Made by a program: the position numbers and the translations under genes. This document shows positions 25,534-33,572 of a stretch of DNA of 41,886 nt, piece after piece. Numbering within the stretch: position 1 is the first letter of the stretch; the number at the start of each line of letters is the position of its first letter. Source of the DNA: CAZBJJ01 sp964492245. Its GTDB lineage: Bacteria > Spirochaetota > Spirochaetia > Treponematales > Breznakiellaceae. Location: positions 1-41,886 of the forward strand of contig CAZBJJ010000012.1 of the NCBI GenBank assembly GCA_964492245.1, written 5' to 3'. A model generated the notes under the pieces. The model did no database searches. It was not told where the DNA came from and saw nothing but the letters and a program-made list of their open reading frames with translations.

Positions 25534-27042
25534 CTATGCCAATCCTTGGCCAAGGTTAACCTTAAAGCGAATTATCGTCGTTAAGCCGGGGTGCCCGGGT
25601 TTAAATTCAATATTGCCCTGTAGCTTACTGGTAATTAGCGAGGCCAATATTGAAAGGCCTAGGCCCACATGGGCCCTACCTCGGGCACTGGTGTAAAAGG
25701 GCTCAGAAAGGCGGGAAAGGAGGTTCTCTTCTACGCCCCTGCCATTGTCGGAAAAAATTATCGTCAATTCATCCTTGTTTAACGAAGCGGCAATGTCTAT
25801 TTTAGTGGCATCCCCATGGGCAATGCTGTTGGAAATGAGCTGGGAAAATACTGTTATAAGAATGGTATAGTGAATAAGGACTTCGTTTGCCAGGGAGCTG
25901 TTGATACTCAGGTTCAGATTGGGAGCTATCTCCATTGCCATTTTGGGCAAATCGATATTGAGAAATTGTTGAAGGGAGACAAGGGCCCCCTCGGTTTCCA
26001 AGTTCACGCTCGATAGGCGTTTAAAGCTTTCAATTTGAACCTTCATGTGCTCGAGGTTTTCAATTAAAAGAGCCAGTGCGGAAAAATTATCATCCATATT
26101 TTCGGTAAATGTATGCTCGCAAAGGGTATTGCTCTTTAGGGAGTCTTGAAGGGTCCGGTTAATTTCGAGCAGATGGCTGGAGAGGCTTACACAGTTGCCC
26201 AAGGGAGTGTTTAGCTCATGGGAAAGAGCTGCAACCAGTTCGAACAGCGACTCCTGAAAGCGCGTGTTTGCCAAGTTGTCCTGGACCTCTGATAAATAAT
26301 TGCGGGTACTGACGAGTTCCCGCTGGGTGTTTGCTGCAATTTTTGCCAGCGCCCTATTTGCCCGGAACAACTGAAAAATCGTAAATGTTACCACCATAAA
26401 GGTTATCAAAATAAAGAGGCTGCGAAGTTTTAAATAGCGGTCCTCCATTTTTAAGGAGCTCTTGGAAATACTGGATATAAAGCTGTCCAAGCGCTTTGTA
26501 AATAATTGATCGAACAGCACATTGAGTCCCTTAAGGTCGCCCACAAGCTGGAAGTAATGATAGCTGGAAAGGGGGCCCAGCATCGAGGAGGCGTCCCTGC
26601 CATTTAGGCTGTGCAGCCCCATACGTCCTTCCTGGAACACCCTTGGCAGGTCCTTTTGGTTTAAAAAAATTAAGCCTTTTTCTTCTATTAATAAGCCCTG
26701 AGAAATACCAACCTTCAGGCTTTTTATGTAGGAGGCCAACGGTTCATCTATTTCTTTAGGCAGTCTGTCTAAAAGCTCTGCCAAGACATCAATTTTTTCG
26801 AGCGTCTGCTCCCGCATGTTTTTTGCCTCTTGCAGATTGTTTTCTATGCCAGTGCTTGTAAGTAAGAGGCCCCGCAGAGTGCCCACATAGATATTCCAAC
26901 TGGAAAAAACGTCGTAGGTGCGAATTTGGACATCTCTATAGAGCGTTTCACTTTTATGGTAATAATTATTGAGCCAAATAACTGCGGTAAAGCAGAAAAA
27001 AGAGAGGAGGACAGAGCTAATTATCCAATGCTTACTTTTCAT
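25534..27042 (-). CDS. Membrane sensor histidine kinase with a helical periplasmic domain
   Basis: 502 residues from the ATG at 27042, preceded by GGAG. Transmembrane helices at about 6-24 and 209-227 enclose a periplasmic domain of about 180 residues that looks all-helical. A coiled-coil linker leads to the histidine box ALSHELNTPLG with H275. The ATPase domain shows the N box QLISNSIAHG, DNGRG and the G2 box GRAHVGLGLSI. There is no receiver domain, so a separate regulator is needed. The frame is open upstream through a 9-bp repeat to 27159, but that extension lacks a ribosome-binding site and overlaps the previous gene. A role with the adjacent binding protein and HD-GYP regulator is inferred. 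Confidence 0.9.
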   Translation of the reverse strand: MKSKHWIISSVLLSFFCFTAVIWLNNYYHKSETLYRDVQIRTYDVFSSWNIYVGTLRGLLLTSTGIENNLQEAKNMREQTLEKIDVLAELLDRLPKEIDEPLASYIKSLKVGISQGLLIEEKGLIFLNQKDLPRVFQEGRMGLHSLNGRDASSMLGPLSSYHYFQLVGDLKGLNVLFDQLFTKRLDSFISSISKSSLKMEDRYLKLRSLFILITFMVVTFTIFQLFRANRALAKIAANTQRELVSTRNYLSEVQDNLANTRFQESLFELVAALSHELNTPLGNCVSLSSHLLEINRTLQDSLKSNTLCEHTFTENMDDNFSALALLIENLEHMKVQIESFKRLSSVNLETEGALVSLQQFLNIDLPKMAMEIAPNLNLSINSSLANEVLIHYTILITVFSQLISNSIAHGDATKIDIAASLNKDELTIIFSDNGRGVEENLLSRLSEPFYTSARGRAHVGLGLSILASLITSKLQGNIEFKPGHPGLTTIIRFKVNLGQGLA

Positions 27043-27055
27043 TATCTCCAATATG

Positions 27056-27082
27056 GTAAATATAGTAAATATAGTAAATATA
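27056..27082 (-). repeat. Three perfect 9-bp tandem repeats in the spacer before the kinase gene
   Basis: GTAAATATA occurs three times at 27056, 27065 and 27074, abutting the stop codon of the upstream gene (27083). The repeat makes up most of the 40-base spacer before the kinase ATG. Copy-number change would alter the spacing between the upstream stop and the kinase ribosome-binding site. Confidence 0.85.
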
Positions 27083-27775
27083 TCAAGAGCCCAGTGAATA
27101 AGTCTTGTATTTTCCCTGTCTATCGCCCTCCTGCAAAAGATTTGCTTTTTTAAGTACATAGAGGGTTTTTCTTGCCAAATTTGGGGGGATTCCTGCCTCC
27201 TTTGCCAGCTCGGCAGAGGTAAAGAGTCCTTGCTGCAAATTGAGGGGGATGAATTGTTTCCAATCGTCCAAGGCAGTGAGTAAAAGCGCCTCGTGAATTT
27301 CCTTTAATACTTTATCTTCGATACAGACGCCTTTTCGCCGCCAGGAGCCCCTGCCATCTGCCCGGCGAATTTCTTCGATGCTTACCAATAAAATTTCTAT
27401 TGAGCAGTTTGGCATACCAAGGATGGGGGGGGCATGGACAAGGGCGTCAAAGATATGCCATATTGTGCCTTTTTTCGGGCTCTTGCGCCGGCGCAACATA
27501 GAGCCGTCCTTATTGAGCGTGGTAATCCAGCATTCCCTGGCAATGGGATGTACAAGTTTTATTGGCGCGTAGGTGCAAAGCTCCCTGGTTTTTTTTAAAA
27601 GGGGGGCAAAACTACCTAGCTGAATTTCGACAATACTGCCATCGCGCTGGTGCACATCGCAGACAAAATTGCCCACCTGTCTCTCGGTTTCCCCGCCCCC
27701 CCTCGAATACCAGGCCTTTAAGCTGGCATGCAGGGAGCTTTCGTTAAAAATGCCAATCGTGCTTTTAGTATCCAT
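27083..27775 (-). CDS. Conserved hypothetical: nuclease-fold-like N-terminus plus C-terminal winged helix
   Basis: 230 residues. The N-terminus (FNESSLHASLKAWY) and the pattern E12...D40...E50-I-Q52 (VCDVHQRDGSIVEIQLG) resemble the PD-(D/E)XK nuclease core. PIARECWI and RRRKSPKKG follow, as in a family of uncharacterised bacterial proteins I remember as DUF8091; I cannot verify that name. The C-terminal 60 residues (FTSAELAKEAGIPPNLARKTLYVLKKANLL) look like a winged helix. Nuclease activity is unproven. Its start overlaps the end of the small upstream gene by 11 bases, and the kinase gene follows after 40 bases. The coding strand carries a run of eight C (27432-27425). Confidence 0.75.
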   Translation of the reverse strand: MDTKSTIGIFNESSLHASLKAWYSRGGGETERQVGNFVCDVHQRDGSIVEIQLGSFAPLLKKTRELCTYAPIKLVHPIARECWITTLNKDGSMLRRRKSPKKGTIWHIFDALVHAPPILGMPNCSIEILLVSIEEIRRADGRGSWRRKGVCIEDKVLKEIHEALLLTALDDWKQFIPLNLQQGLFTSAELAKEAGIPPNLARKTLYVLKKANLLQEGDRQGKYKTYSLGS

Positions 27776-28016
27776 CGGCGGTATAGGCCATCAATTCCTG
27801 GGCGCTCATCAGCTCTAAATAATGAAAAACCTCGCTGCCCCCTTTGCCCTCTTTGCGACAAATACGCGCCACCTGGAAGGCAAGGCTCTTGTTGCTAGCT
27901 AAGGGCAGTATAAGAGGATTGCCGTTTACATCTACCAAGGTGCCAATGGAAATGCCCTGGCTTATTTCTTGAATATCTCCCTCGGGAAAGACAATAAAAA
28001 ATTCTTCTATATACAT
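27765..28016 (-). CDS. Small conserved hypothetical protein
   Basis: 83 residues from the ATG at 28016 (MYIEEFFIVFPEGDIQEI); a TTG at 28031 is an alternative. No good ribosome-binding site is visible for either start. The core SIGTLVDVNGNPLILPL is followed by FQVARICRKE and ends YLELMSAQELMAYT. It has no signal peptide or membrane segment. I recall similar small proteins beside homologues of the next gene, so the pair may work together, but no function is known. It overlaps the downstream gene by 11 bases. Confidence 0.7.
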   Translation of the reverse strand: MYIEEFFIVFPEGDIQEISQGISIGTLVDVNGNPLILPLASNKSLAFQVARICRKEGKGGSEVFHYLELMSAQELMAYTADGY

Positions 28017-28062
28017 ATATGAACAATACAATGCCCTTTACATACTGGCAAGCGCATATTCT

Positions 28063-28091
28063 ACTATACAGATGTTGGGGTAAAACCTAAA
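28063..28091 (-). promoter_or_regulatory. Possible promoter of the small protein / kinase operon
   Basis: Minus strand TTTAGG (28091-28086) and TATAGT (28068-28063), 17-base spacer; the -35 is weak. Confidence 0.35.
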
Positions 28092-28128
28092 TAATGTGTT
28101 TTTCGTGGTCTTTTTGTGGCTTTTGGGA

Positions 28129-28157
28129 TTGACGCCAGCGAAAATGGCGTAAATAAT
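28129..28157 (+). promoter_or_regulatory. Predicted promoter of the division cluster (upstream of mraZ)
   Basis: TTGACG (28129-28134) and AATAAT (28152-28157) with a 17-base spacer. The spacer contains an inverted repeat, CGCCA/TGGCG (28133-28149). The first MraZ-type box begins at the last base of the -10 element. Confidence 0.55.
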
Positions 28158-28200
28158 GGGAAAAAGTGGGAGAAAGTGGTAAAATATAGGAAAAGGTGGG
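28157..28200 (+). promoter_or_regulatory. Array of five MraZ-type TGGG boxes with exact 10-bp period
   Basis: TGGG occurs at 28157, 28167 and 28197, with TGGT at 28177 and TAGG at 28187, each box followed by a purine-rich spacer. MraZ is known to bind TGGGN boxes separated by 5-base spacers upstream of its own gene. Here the array runs from the -10 element to the mraZ start codon and also supplies the AGGA ribosome-binding site (28188-28191). Confidence 0.8.
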
Positions 28201-28644
28201 ATGGCTTTGTTGACTGGCAATTTTACAAATACTTTAGACGACAAGGGGCGCATTAGCCTGCCTAGTCGTCTGCGCAGTGAATTGCCGGGAAGCTCATTGA
28301 TAATAGCCAATGGGGTGGACCGCTGTCTGTGGGTGTATGTGCCCGAAGAGTGGGATAGCCTTTCCCGCAAAATTATGGACGGTACAAGTCCATTTTATGC
28401 GCAGTCGCGATCGGTTATGCGGCGCATTATATCCACTGCCCAGGAAATTGAAATTGATAAGACCGGGAGAATTGCCATTCCCGCATCGCTTAGAAAATAT
28501 GCACGGCTCAATAGCGAATGTATTATTTTGGCAATTCAGAAATATATAGAAATTTGGGATGCCGATGAATATCAGGCATATCTGGATGCTACCGAGGACG
28601 AGTTCTTGGCGGCCACCGAAAGCTTGGGAGGGCTCTTGCTGTAA
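28201..28644 (+). CDS. mraZ: Transcriptional regulator MraZ
   Basis: 147 residues, two AbrB-like MraZ repeats. Repeat one has FTNTLDDKGRISLPSRLR and repeat two has EIEIDKTGRIAIPASLRKYA, with the paired DxxGR motifs. MraZ forms a ring-shaped oligomer that binds TGGG boxes and represses its own division operon. The boxes are directly upstream here. It leads the cluster, and the stop is 22 bases before rsmH. Confidence 0.96.
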   Translation: MALLTGNFTNTLDDKGRISLPSRLRSELPGSSLIIANGVDRCLWVYVPEEWDSLSRKIMDGTSPFYAQSRSVMRRIISTAQEIEIDKTGRIAIPASLRKYARLNSECIILAIQKYIEIWDADEYQAYLDATEDEFLAATESLGGLLL

Positions 28645-28654
28645 GGCAAAAAAA

Positions 28655-28664
28655 GGGGGGGGGG
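28655..28664 (+). promoter_or_regulatory. G10 homopolymer serving as the rsmH ribosome-binding region
   Basis: Seven A (28648-28654) are followed by ten G, then AA and the ATG at 28667. No other Shine-Dalgarno is present. Such tracts are prone to slippage, so spacing and strength could vary between cells. Confidence 0.75.
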
Positions 28665-28666
28665 AA

Positions 28667-29617
28667 ATGAATTATGTGCACATGCCAGTCCTCTTAGAGG
28701 AATGTATTGGCTATTTGCGTCCGACAAAAAACGACAGCCTTATGATCGATGCCACCCAAGGCGAGGGTGGCCATTCCTATGCCTTTCTCTCCCGCTTTCC
28801 GACCATTCAATTGATTGGCATCGATGCCGATGTTCGCATTCAGGAAGTGGCTAAAGAGCGCTTAAAATGTTTTGGCAACCGAGTAGAGTTTTACTCTGGC
28901 TGGTCGCAGGATTTTTTTGCACATTATTCACGGCCCAGCCCCCCCGACAGAATTCTTTTCGACCTTGGGGTAAGCGTGTTTCATTACGAGAAAAGTGGAA
29001 GGGGCTTTTCGTTTCGCAAAGACGAGGCCTTAGATATGCGCCTGGACCCCAGTATTGGCGAAAGTGCCCAGGATATTGTGATGAACTATGGCGAAAAGGC
29101 CCTTGCAGATCTTTTTTATCAAAATGCCGATGAAAAATATTCCCGAAGAATTGCCCGGGCAATCGTGCAGGAGCGGCTTAACCATCGCATTGCTTCTTCT
29201 AAAGATTTAGCACGCATTGTCCATGCAGCCGTTCCCGCTGCCTACAGGCATGGCCCAATTCATCCGGCCACCAAGACCTTTCAGGCCCTGCGTATTGCGG
29301 TAAATGGGGAGCTAGAGCGCCTGCAGGAGCTTTTAAATGCAGCATTGGATGTTTTGGCCGTGGATGGGGTAATGGGGGTTATCAGTTTTCACTCTATCGA
29401 GGATCGCTTAATAAAGAAAGTGTTTAGGGATCGCAGTAAGAGCTGTATCTGCCCGCCAAATATGCCGATATGTACTTGTGGTGGCAAGAGCGAACTTCTT
29501 CTGCTTACCAAAAAAGCGGTACTGCCAAGTAGCGCCGAAGTGCAGGAGAACTCTCCCTCGCGCAGTGCGCAATTGCGTGTGGTAAAAAAGATTTTTTCAA
29601 GAGGTCGACAACAGTGA
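28667..29617 (+). CDS. rsmH: 16S rRNA (cytosine1402-N4)-methyltransferase RsmH
   Basis: 316 residues from the ATG at 28667, giving the usual N-terminus MNYVHMPVLLEECIGYL. An open frame reaches back into mraZ but lacks a start site. The SAM-binding motif is IDATQGEGGHS, followed by LIGIDAD and ILFDLGVSVFH. The lower part has FQALRIAVNGELERL and VISFHSIEDRLIKKVFRD, and a Cys-containing CICPPNMPICTCGG near the end. It methylates N4 of C1402 in the small-subunit rRNA. ftsL overlaps its stop codon. Confidence 0.96.
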   Translation: MNYVHMPVLLEECIGYLRPTKNDSLMIDATQGEGGHSYAFLSRFPTIQLIGIDADVRIQEVAKERLKCFGNRVEFYSGWSQDFFAHYSRPSPPDRILFDLGVSVFHYEKSGRGFSFRKDEALDMRLDPSIGESAQDIVMNYGEKALADLFYQNADEKYSRRIARAIVQERLNHRIASSKDLARIVHAAVPAAYRHGPIHPATKTFQALRIAVNGELERLQELLNAALDVLAVDGVMGVISFHSIEDRLIKKVFRDRSKSCICPPNMPICTCGGKSELLLLTKKAVLPSSAEVQENSPSRSAQLRVVKKIFSRGRQQ

Positions 29618-29901
29618 TGCGAAAAACCCTTATCCTATTGGCTGTTATAAGTATTCCGGCAATTTTAGCCCTCAGCTCGTGGCAGAGCAGTCGTTTCGAC
29701 CAGCTCTCCCGCGAAATTGCGCAGTTGGAAAAAGAACAGAGGACATTATTAGGTAAAAATAAGCAGTTAATTACCGAAATTGCCGTCTATTCGTCGGTGC
29801 AGCGCATCGAGGAAAGGGCAAAGACTACATTGAATATGTCGCGCATTCCAAGTTCTGCCATTGTACAGGTTCAGATACAAAAAAAGGGGGCAGATAAATG
29901 A
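29617..29901 (+). CDS. ftsL: FtsL-like cell division protein
   Basis: 94 residues. One membrane helix at about 4-20 is followed by a coiled coil (FDQLSREIAQLEKEQRTLL) and a short extracytoplasmic tail. Sequence identity in FtsL is always low; the call rests on size, topology and the position between rsmH and murF. The ATG at 29617 overlaps the rsmH stop by one base; a GTG three bases earlier is possible. ftsL normally precedes ftsI, which is absent here. Confidence 0.8.
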   Translation: MRKTLILLAVISIPAILALSSWQSSRFDQLSREIAQLEKEQRTLLGKNKQLITEIAVYSSVQRIEERAKTTLNMSRIPSSAIVQVQIQKKGADK

Positions 29902-31328
29902 TGGCAAGAGTAGAGCTGCCCCTTGGTCTATTGCAAGAGGTTTGTGGCCAGGAGCTGTATAAAAATACTGGTTCAATTGATGTCTTTACCGCGGTCTGCT
30001 TGGACTCCCGCCTTGTCGAGGAAGCTTCTATATTTTTTGCCCTAAAGGGGGAGGCCAGCGATGGCCATCTGTATATAGAAAATGCTGTGCGCTCTGGCGC
30101 AAAGGCCATTGTTTGTGATGAAAAAAAAATAGCTGCGAATTTTGAACAGCTTGCACAGGAGTATGGCAGCCTCTTTTTTGCCTGTCCCTCGCCCCTTTTG
30201 GCCCTGCAGGCCTTGGCAAAGCGGTATTTAAAAGACTTTCCCCGATTAAAGCGCATTGGCATTACCGGCTCTTCGGGAAAAACCACCACCAAGGAAATTT
30301 TGGCCGCCATTTTGGGCCTTGAACATTCGGTAATAATGAACGAGGGCAATTTGAACTCCGAAACAGGCCTGCCACTTTCGGTGTTCGCCGTGCGCAGCGA
30401 GCACGAATTCGGCGTGTTCGAAATGGGCATGAATAAAAAAGGGGAAATTGCTGGGCTTGCCAATGTGCTTTCTCCTTCGCTTGCCATAATTACGAATGTA
30501 GGCCCTGCCCATATCGGTATTCTCGGCTCCTTGATGGCAATTGCTGAGGAAAAAAAAGAAATATTTTCCTGTTTTGGCTCGGAAGATATTGCCATTCTGC
30601 CCGAAGACGATGAGTACAGAGATTTTTTAGCCCAAAATGTGCCCGGGCTAAAATTATATTTTGGCCCGAAAAGCCTCGATGAGTTTGGGGGCGCAAAGAA
30701 CATGGGTAAAAAGGGTATGGATATTCTTTGGGCGGGGTCCTCTGTCCATGTCCCGTTGAGCGGGCAGCACAATGTTAAAAACATATTGGCGGCCTGTACT
30801 GCGGCAAAGGCATTGGGAATAGATGCCTCGAGCATTGGCCGGGGACTGGCCCGCATTCCGCTTTTGTTTGGGCGGGGCGAGGTGCTTGGGCGCAATATAA
30901 GTATTTTACAGGATTGCTACAATGCAAATCCGGCTTCGGTGGCAGCGGCCATTTCCTGGGCCGATTCCCTGCCCTGTAGTGGAAGGCGGATATATGTAAT
31001 TGCCGACATGTTGGAGCTGGGCGAACAGTCAAAAGCTTGGCATAGGGATATTGGAGAGAGGCTCTTGGCCTCTAAGGCCGAGTATGTTGTGCTGTATGGC
31101 AGGGAGGTAGGGCATACTGCCAGGCGTATCGAAGATGAGGGGGACTCTGCTAAAACAGTCTTTCTTTCTGATGAATACGAGGTGGTCGAGGACTATGTGC
31201 GGCAATTGATAAGGGCTCAAGATAGCCTGCTTTTAAAGGGCTCTAGGGCAATGGCGCTGGAACGCTTGACAAAAACTCTTTTGGCGGCAGAAGAGGCTAT
31301 GAACAAGGGGGAAACGAGGTGTTTTTAA
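29898..31328 (+). CDS. murF: UDP-N-acetylmuramoyl-tripeptide--D-alanyl-D-alanine ligase
   Basis: Cytoplasmic Mur ligase that adds D-Ala-D-Ala to the muramoyl tripeptide using ATP, 476 residues. The N-terminal substrate domain has VCLDSRLVEEASIFFALKGE. The ATP loop is TGSSGKTTTKE (G124-T129), followed by NEGNLNSETGLPLS, FEMGMNKKGEI and TNVGPAHIG. The C-terminal domain has QDCYNANPASVAAAI and VIADMLELGEQS. The start codon overlaps the ftsL stop (ATGA), and the end overlaps mraY by 10 bases. Confidence 0.96.
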   Translation: MMARVELPLGLLQEVCGQELYKNTGSIDVFTAVCLDSRLVEEASIFFALKGEASDGHLYIENAVRSGAKAIVCDEKKIAANFEQLAQEYGSLFFACPSPLLALQALAKRYLKDFPRLKRIGITGSSGKTTTKEILAAILGLEHSVIMNEGNLNSETGLPLSVFAVRSEHEFGVFEMGMNKKGEIAGLANVLSPSLAIITNVGPAHIGILGSLMAIAEEKKEIFSCFGSEDIAILPEDDEYRDFLAQNVPGLKLYFGPKSLDEFGGAKNMGKKGMDILWAGSSVHVPLSGQHNVKNILAACTAAKALGIDASSIGRGLARIPLLFGRGEVLGRNISILQDCYNANPASVAAAISWADSLPCSGRRIYVIADMLELGEQSKAWHRDIGERLLASKAEYVVLYGREVGHTARRIEDEGDSAKTVFLSDEYEVVEDYVRQLIRAQDSLLLKGSRAMALERLTKTLLAAEEAMNKGETRCF

Positions 31329-32398
31329 AGTTTATCTATCCCTTGGTTAAGTATTTTACCCCATTAAATGTGTTTAAATATTTGACCTTCCGCGGTGCCT
31401 ATGCAGCCCTAACCGCCCTGCTCATTTGCTACCTCTTTGGACCTTCGATTATTGCGGCCCTTGCCCGCCTTAAGTTTGGCCAAACTGTACGCGACGATGG
31501 GCCACAGAGCCACCTTAAAAAAAGAGGAACACCCACCATGGGGGGGGTATTGGTTATTTTGGCCGTGGTTTTTTCTTCTATACTTTGGATCGATTTTGCA
31601 AATCCGCATATCCTGCTCTTGCTTATTTCCTTTGTGGGCTTTGGTCTAATTGGGTTTATGGACGATTGGCTTAAAATTCGACGTAAAAACTCGCAGGGGC
31701 TTTCGGTAGGGGGAAAACTTTTGGGGCAAATTGTATTGGCCCTGGGCATTGCCAGTTATCTCTATTTTACCAATCCAGAAACAGCCGGGCATCTGTATCT
31801 GCCATTTTTAAAGACACCCTTTATTAAAATGGGTCTCTGGTGGATACCCTTTGCGGTCCTGCTTTTGGTGGGCGAATCGAATGCCGTCAATTTAAGTGAT
31901 GGGCTGGATGGGCTGGCTACCGGCCTTGTGCTTATGGTCTTTTTTACCCTAACCGTCCTCTGCTATCTTTCCGGGCGCTTGGACTATGCCCAGTATTTAG
32001 GCATTCCCTATATAAAAGGAGCGGGGGAGCTGGCCGTTTTCTCTCTGGCAATGATAGGTGCCTGCGTGGGCTTTCTTTGGTTCAATGCCCATCCAGCCGA
32101 GGTCTTTATGGGCGATGTGGGAAGCCTTGCCTTTGGCGGGGCCATTGCCACCCTCTCGCTTATATTACAAAAAGAAATTCTTATTTTGATTGCCGGAGGT
32201 GTCTTTGTGCTAGAGGCTGCCTCGGTGCTCTTGCAGGTGCTGTCATTTAAACTGCGAAAAAAACGCATATTTAAAATGGCCCCGCTGCATCATCATTTTG
32301 AGCTTTCTGGCTGGGCAGAGACCAAGGTCGTTGTTCGCTTTTGGATATTGGGTGGGCTTTTTGCAATAATTGCCCTTTCGACATTAAAAATTCAGTAG
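31319..32398 (+). CDS. mraY: Phospho-N-acetylmuramoyl-pentapeptide transferase
   Basis: Inner-membrane enzyme that makes lipid I from UDP-MurNAc-pentapeptide and undecaprenyl phosphate, 359 residues with about ten membrane segments. Signatures are KKRGTPTMGGVLV, GFMDDWLKIRRKNSQGLS, NLSDGLDGLATG, FMGDVGSLAFGG and the histidine cluster APLHHHFEL. The start is a GTG at 31319 within the end of murF, preceded by GGGGG. Confidence 0.97.
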   Translation: MFLKFIYPLVKYFTPLNVFKYLTFRGAYAALTALLICYLFGPSIIAALARLKFGQTVRDDGPQSHLKKRGTPTMGGVLVILAVVFSSILWIDFANPHILLLLISFVGFGLIGFMDDWLKIRRKNSQGLSVGGKLLGQIVLALGIASYLYFTNPETAGHLYLPFLKTPFIKMGLWWIPFAVLLLVGESNAVNLSDGLDGLATGLVLMVFFTLTVLCYLSGRLDYAQYLGIPYIKGAGELAVFSLAMIGACVGFLWFNAHPAEVFMGDVGSLAFGGAIATLSLILQKEILILIAGGVFVLEAASVLLQVLSFKLRKKRIFKMAPLHHHFELSGWAETKVVVRFWILGGLFAIIALSTLKIQ

Positions 32399-32405
32399 GG
32401 AGAAG

Positions 32406-33572
32406 ATGAGTAAGGCCTTATTAAATCTAGACAGACCCCAGAAGACCCAGGGCCGCGATTTTTCGCTCATAGCCGTTTCAATTCTTCTCCTTGGACTGGG
32501 CCTTATTACCCTGTACTCTGGCTCGGCAGGTTTTGCCCGCAGATTTTTTAACAGCCCGCTATATTTTTTTAAGAAACAAATTATTTTTGCCGGTATATCG
32601 GTCCTTTTGTTTTTGGCCCTTATGTGGCTTCCCCTAGATTTATTTAGAAACTGGGTTCCCCTTCTTCTTTTCATAAGCCTAGTTTTCTGTCTGCTTACCT
32701 TTGTGCCCGGGCTTGGCCTTGTCCGCAATGGCGCTGCCAGGTGGATTTCCTTGGGAGGTTTTAGCTTCCAACCCTCGGAACTTGCCAAATTGACCATTCC
32801 GCTCTATTTGGCGCATATTTTTGCAAAAAAAACTGATAGATTAAACGATGTAAAGAACACCGTCCTGCCCCCACTCCTAGTCTGTGCAGCCTTTTTCCTT
32901 GTCATCTATCTGCAAAACGATTTTTCCACCGCTGCCTTTATCGCCGTTGTGGCAATTTCTATGTTCTTCCTGTCTGGGGTAAGGCTTGCCTATTTCTTGT
33001 TTTTCACCATTCCAATTTTCTTAGTTCTCTTTCTCTTAATTTTTACCCGCGAATACCGGGTCTCCCGCCTTATCAATTTTGTACACCCGAATATCGACCC
33101 CCAGGGTGCGGGGTATCAGGTGGCAGCCTCGATTAAGGCGATTAGCAGTGGCTCGATTTGGGGCAAGGGTATGGGACTTGGCACGCGAAAATTGTCCAGC
33201 GTGCCCGAAATTCATTCCGACTTTATCTTTGCTGCATTCTGCGAAGAATCTGGCTTTGTGGGCCTGCTTTTATATTTAATGGTTCTGGTCTTTTTTGCCT
33301 GGCGGGTCTATCGCGCTGCCTGGATATCCAAGGATTCTTTTAAAAGCCTTATGCTCTATGGGTTGGGCAATACCATTGTGTTACAGAGTCTGTTAAATTT
33401 GGCCGTTATTTCCGGTCTGCTTCCGGCAACGGGCATTCCCCTGCCTTTTTTCTCGGCGGGGGGCTCATCCCTGCTTATTACCATGGCCATTGCCGGGCTT
33501 TTAGTAAATGCGAGTGCGGAATATCCTTCCCGCAAAAATAGTAAAACAATGGAGGCCTATTATCGTGTCTGA
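32406..33572 (+). CDS. ftsW: Division-specific SEDS glycosyltransferase FtsW
   Basis: 388 residues with about ten membrane helices. It polymerises lipid II at the septum with a class B penicillin-binding protein, none of which is in this window. The family core is visible: RNGAARWISLGGFSFQPSELAKL, shown in part as FQPSELAKLTIPLYLA, then GAGYQVAASIKAISSG, HSDFIFAAFCEESGFVG and PLPFFSAGGSSLL. RodA is less likely because of the ftsQAZ context. AGGAGAAG precedes the ATG. The end overlaps ftsQ by 8 bases. Confidence 0.94.
   Translation: MSKALLNLDRPQKTQGRDFSLIAVSILLLGLGLITLYSGSAGFARRFFNSPLYFFKKQIIFAGISVLLFLALMWLPLDLFRNWVPLLLFISLVFCLLTFVPGLGLVRNGAARWISLGGFSFQPSELAKLTIPLYLAHIFAKKTDRLNDVKNTVLPPLLVCAAFFLVIYLQNDFSTAAFIAVVAISMFFLSGVRLAYFLFFTIPIFLVLFLLIFTREYRVSRLINFVHPNIDPQGAGYQVAASIKAISSGSIWGKGMGLGTRKLSSVPEIHSDFIFAAFCEESGFVGLLLYLMVLVFFAWRVYRAAWISKDSFKSLMLYGLGNTIVLQSLLNLAVISGLLPATGIPLPFFSAGGSSLLITMAIAGLLVNASAEYPSRKNSKTMEAYYRV

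Noticed and set aside
27043..27159. N-terminal extension of the kinase through the 9-bp repeat
   Set aside because: It overlaps the upstream gene, has no ribosome-binding site and places a repeat-derived IFTIFT run before a normal, well-signalled ATG at 27042.
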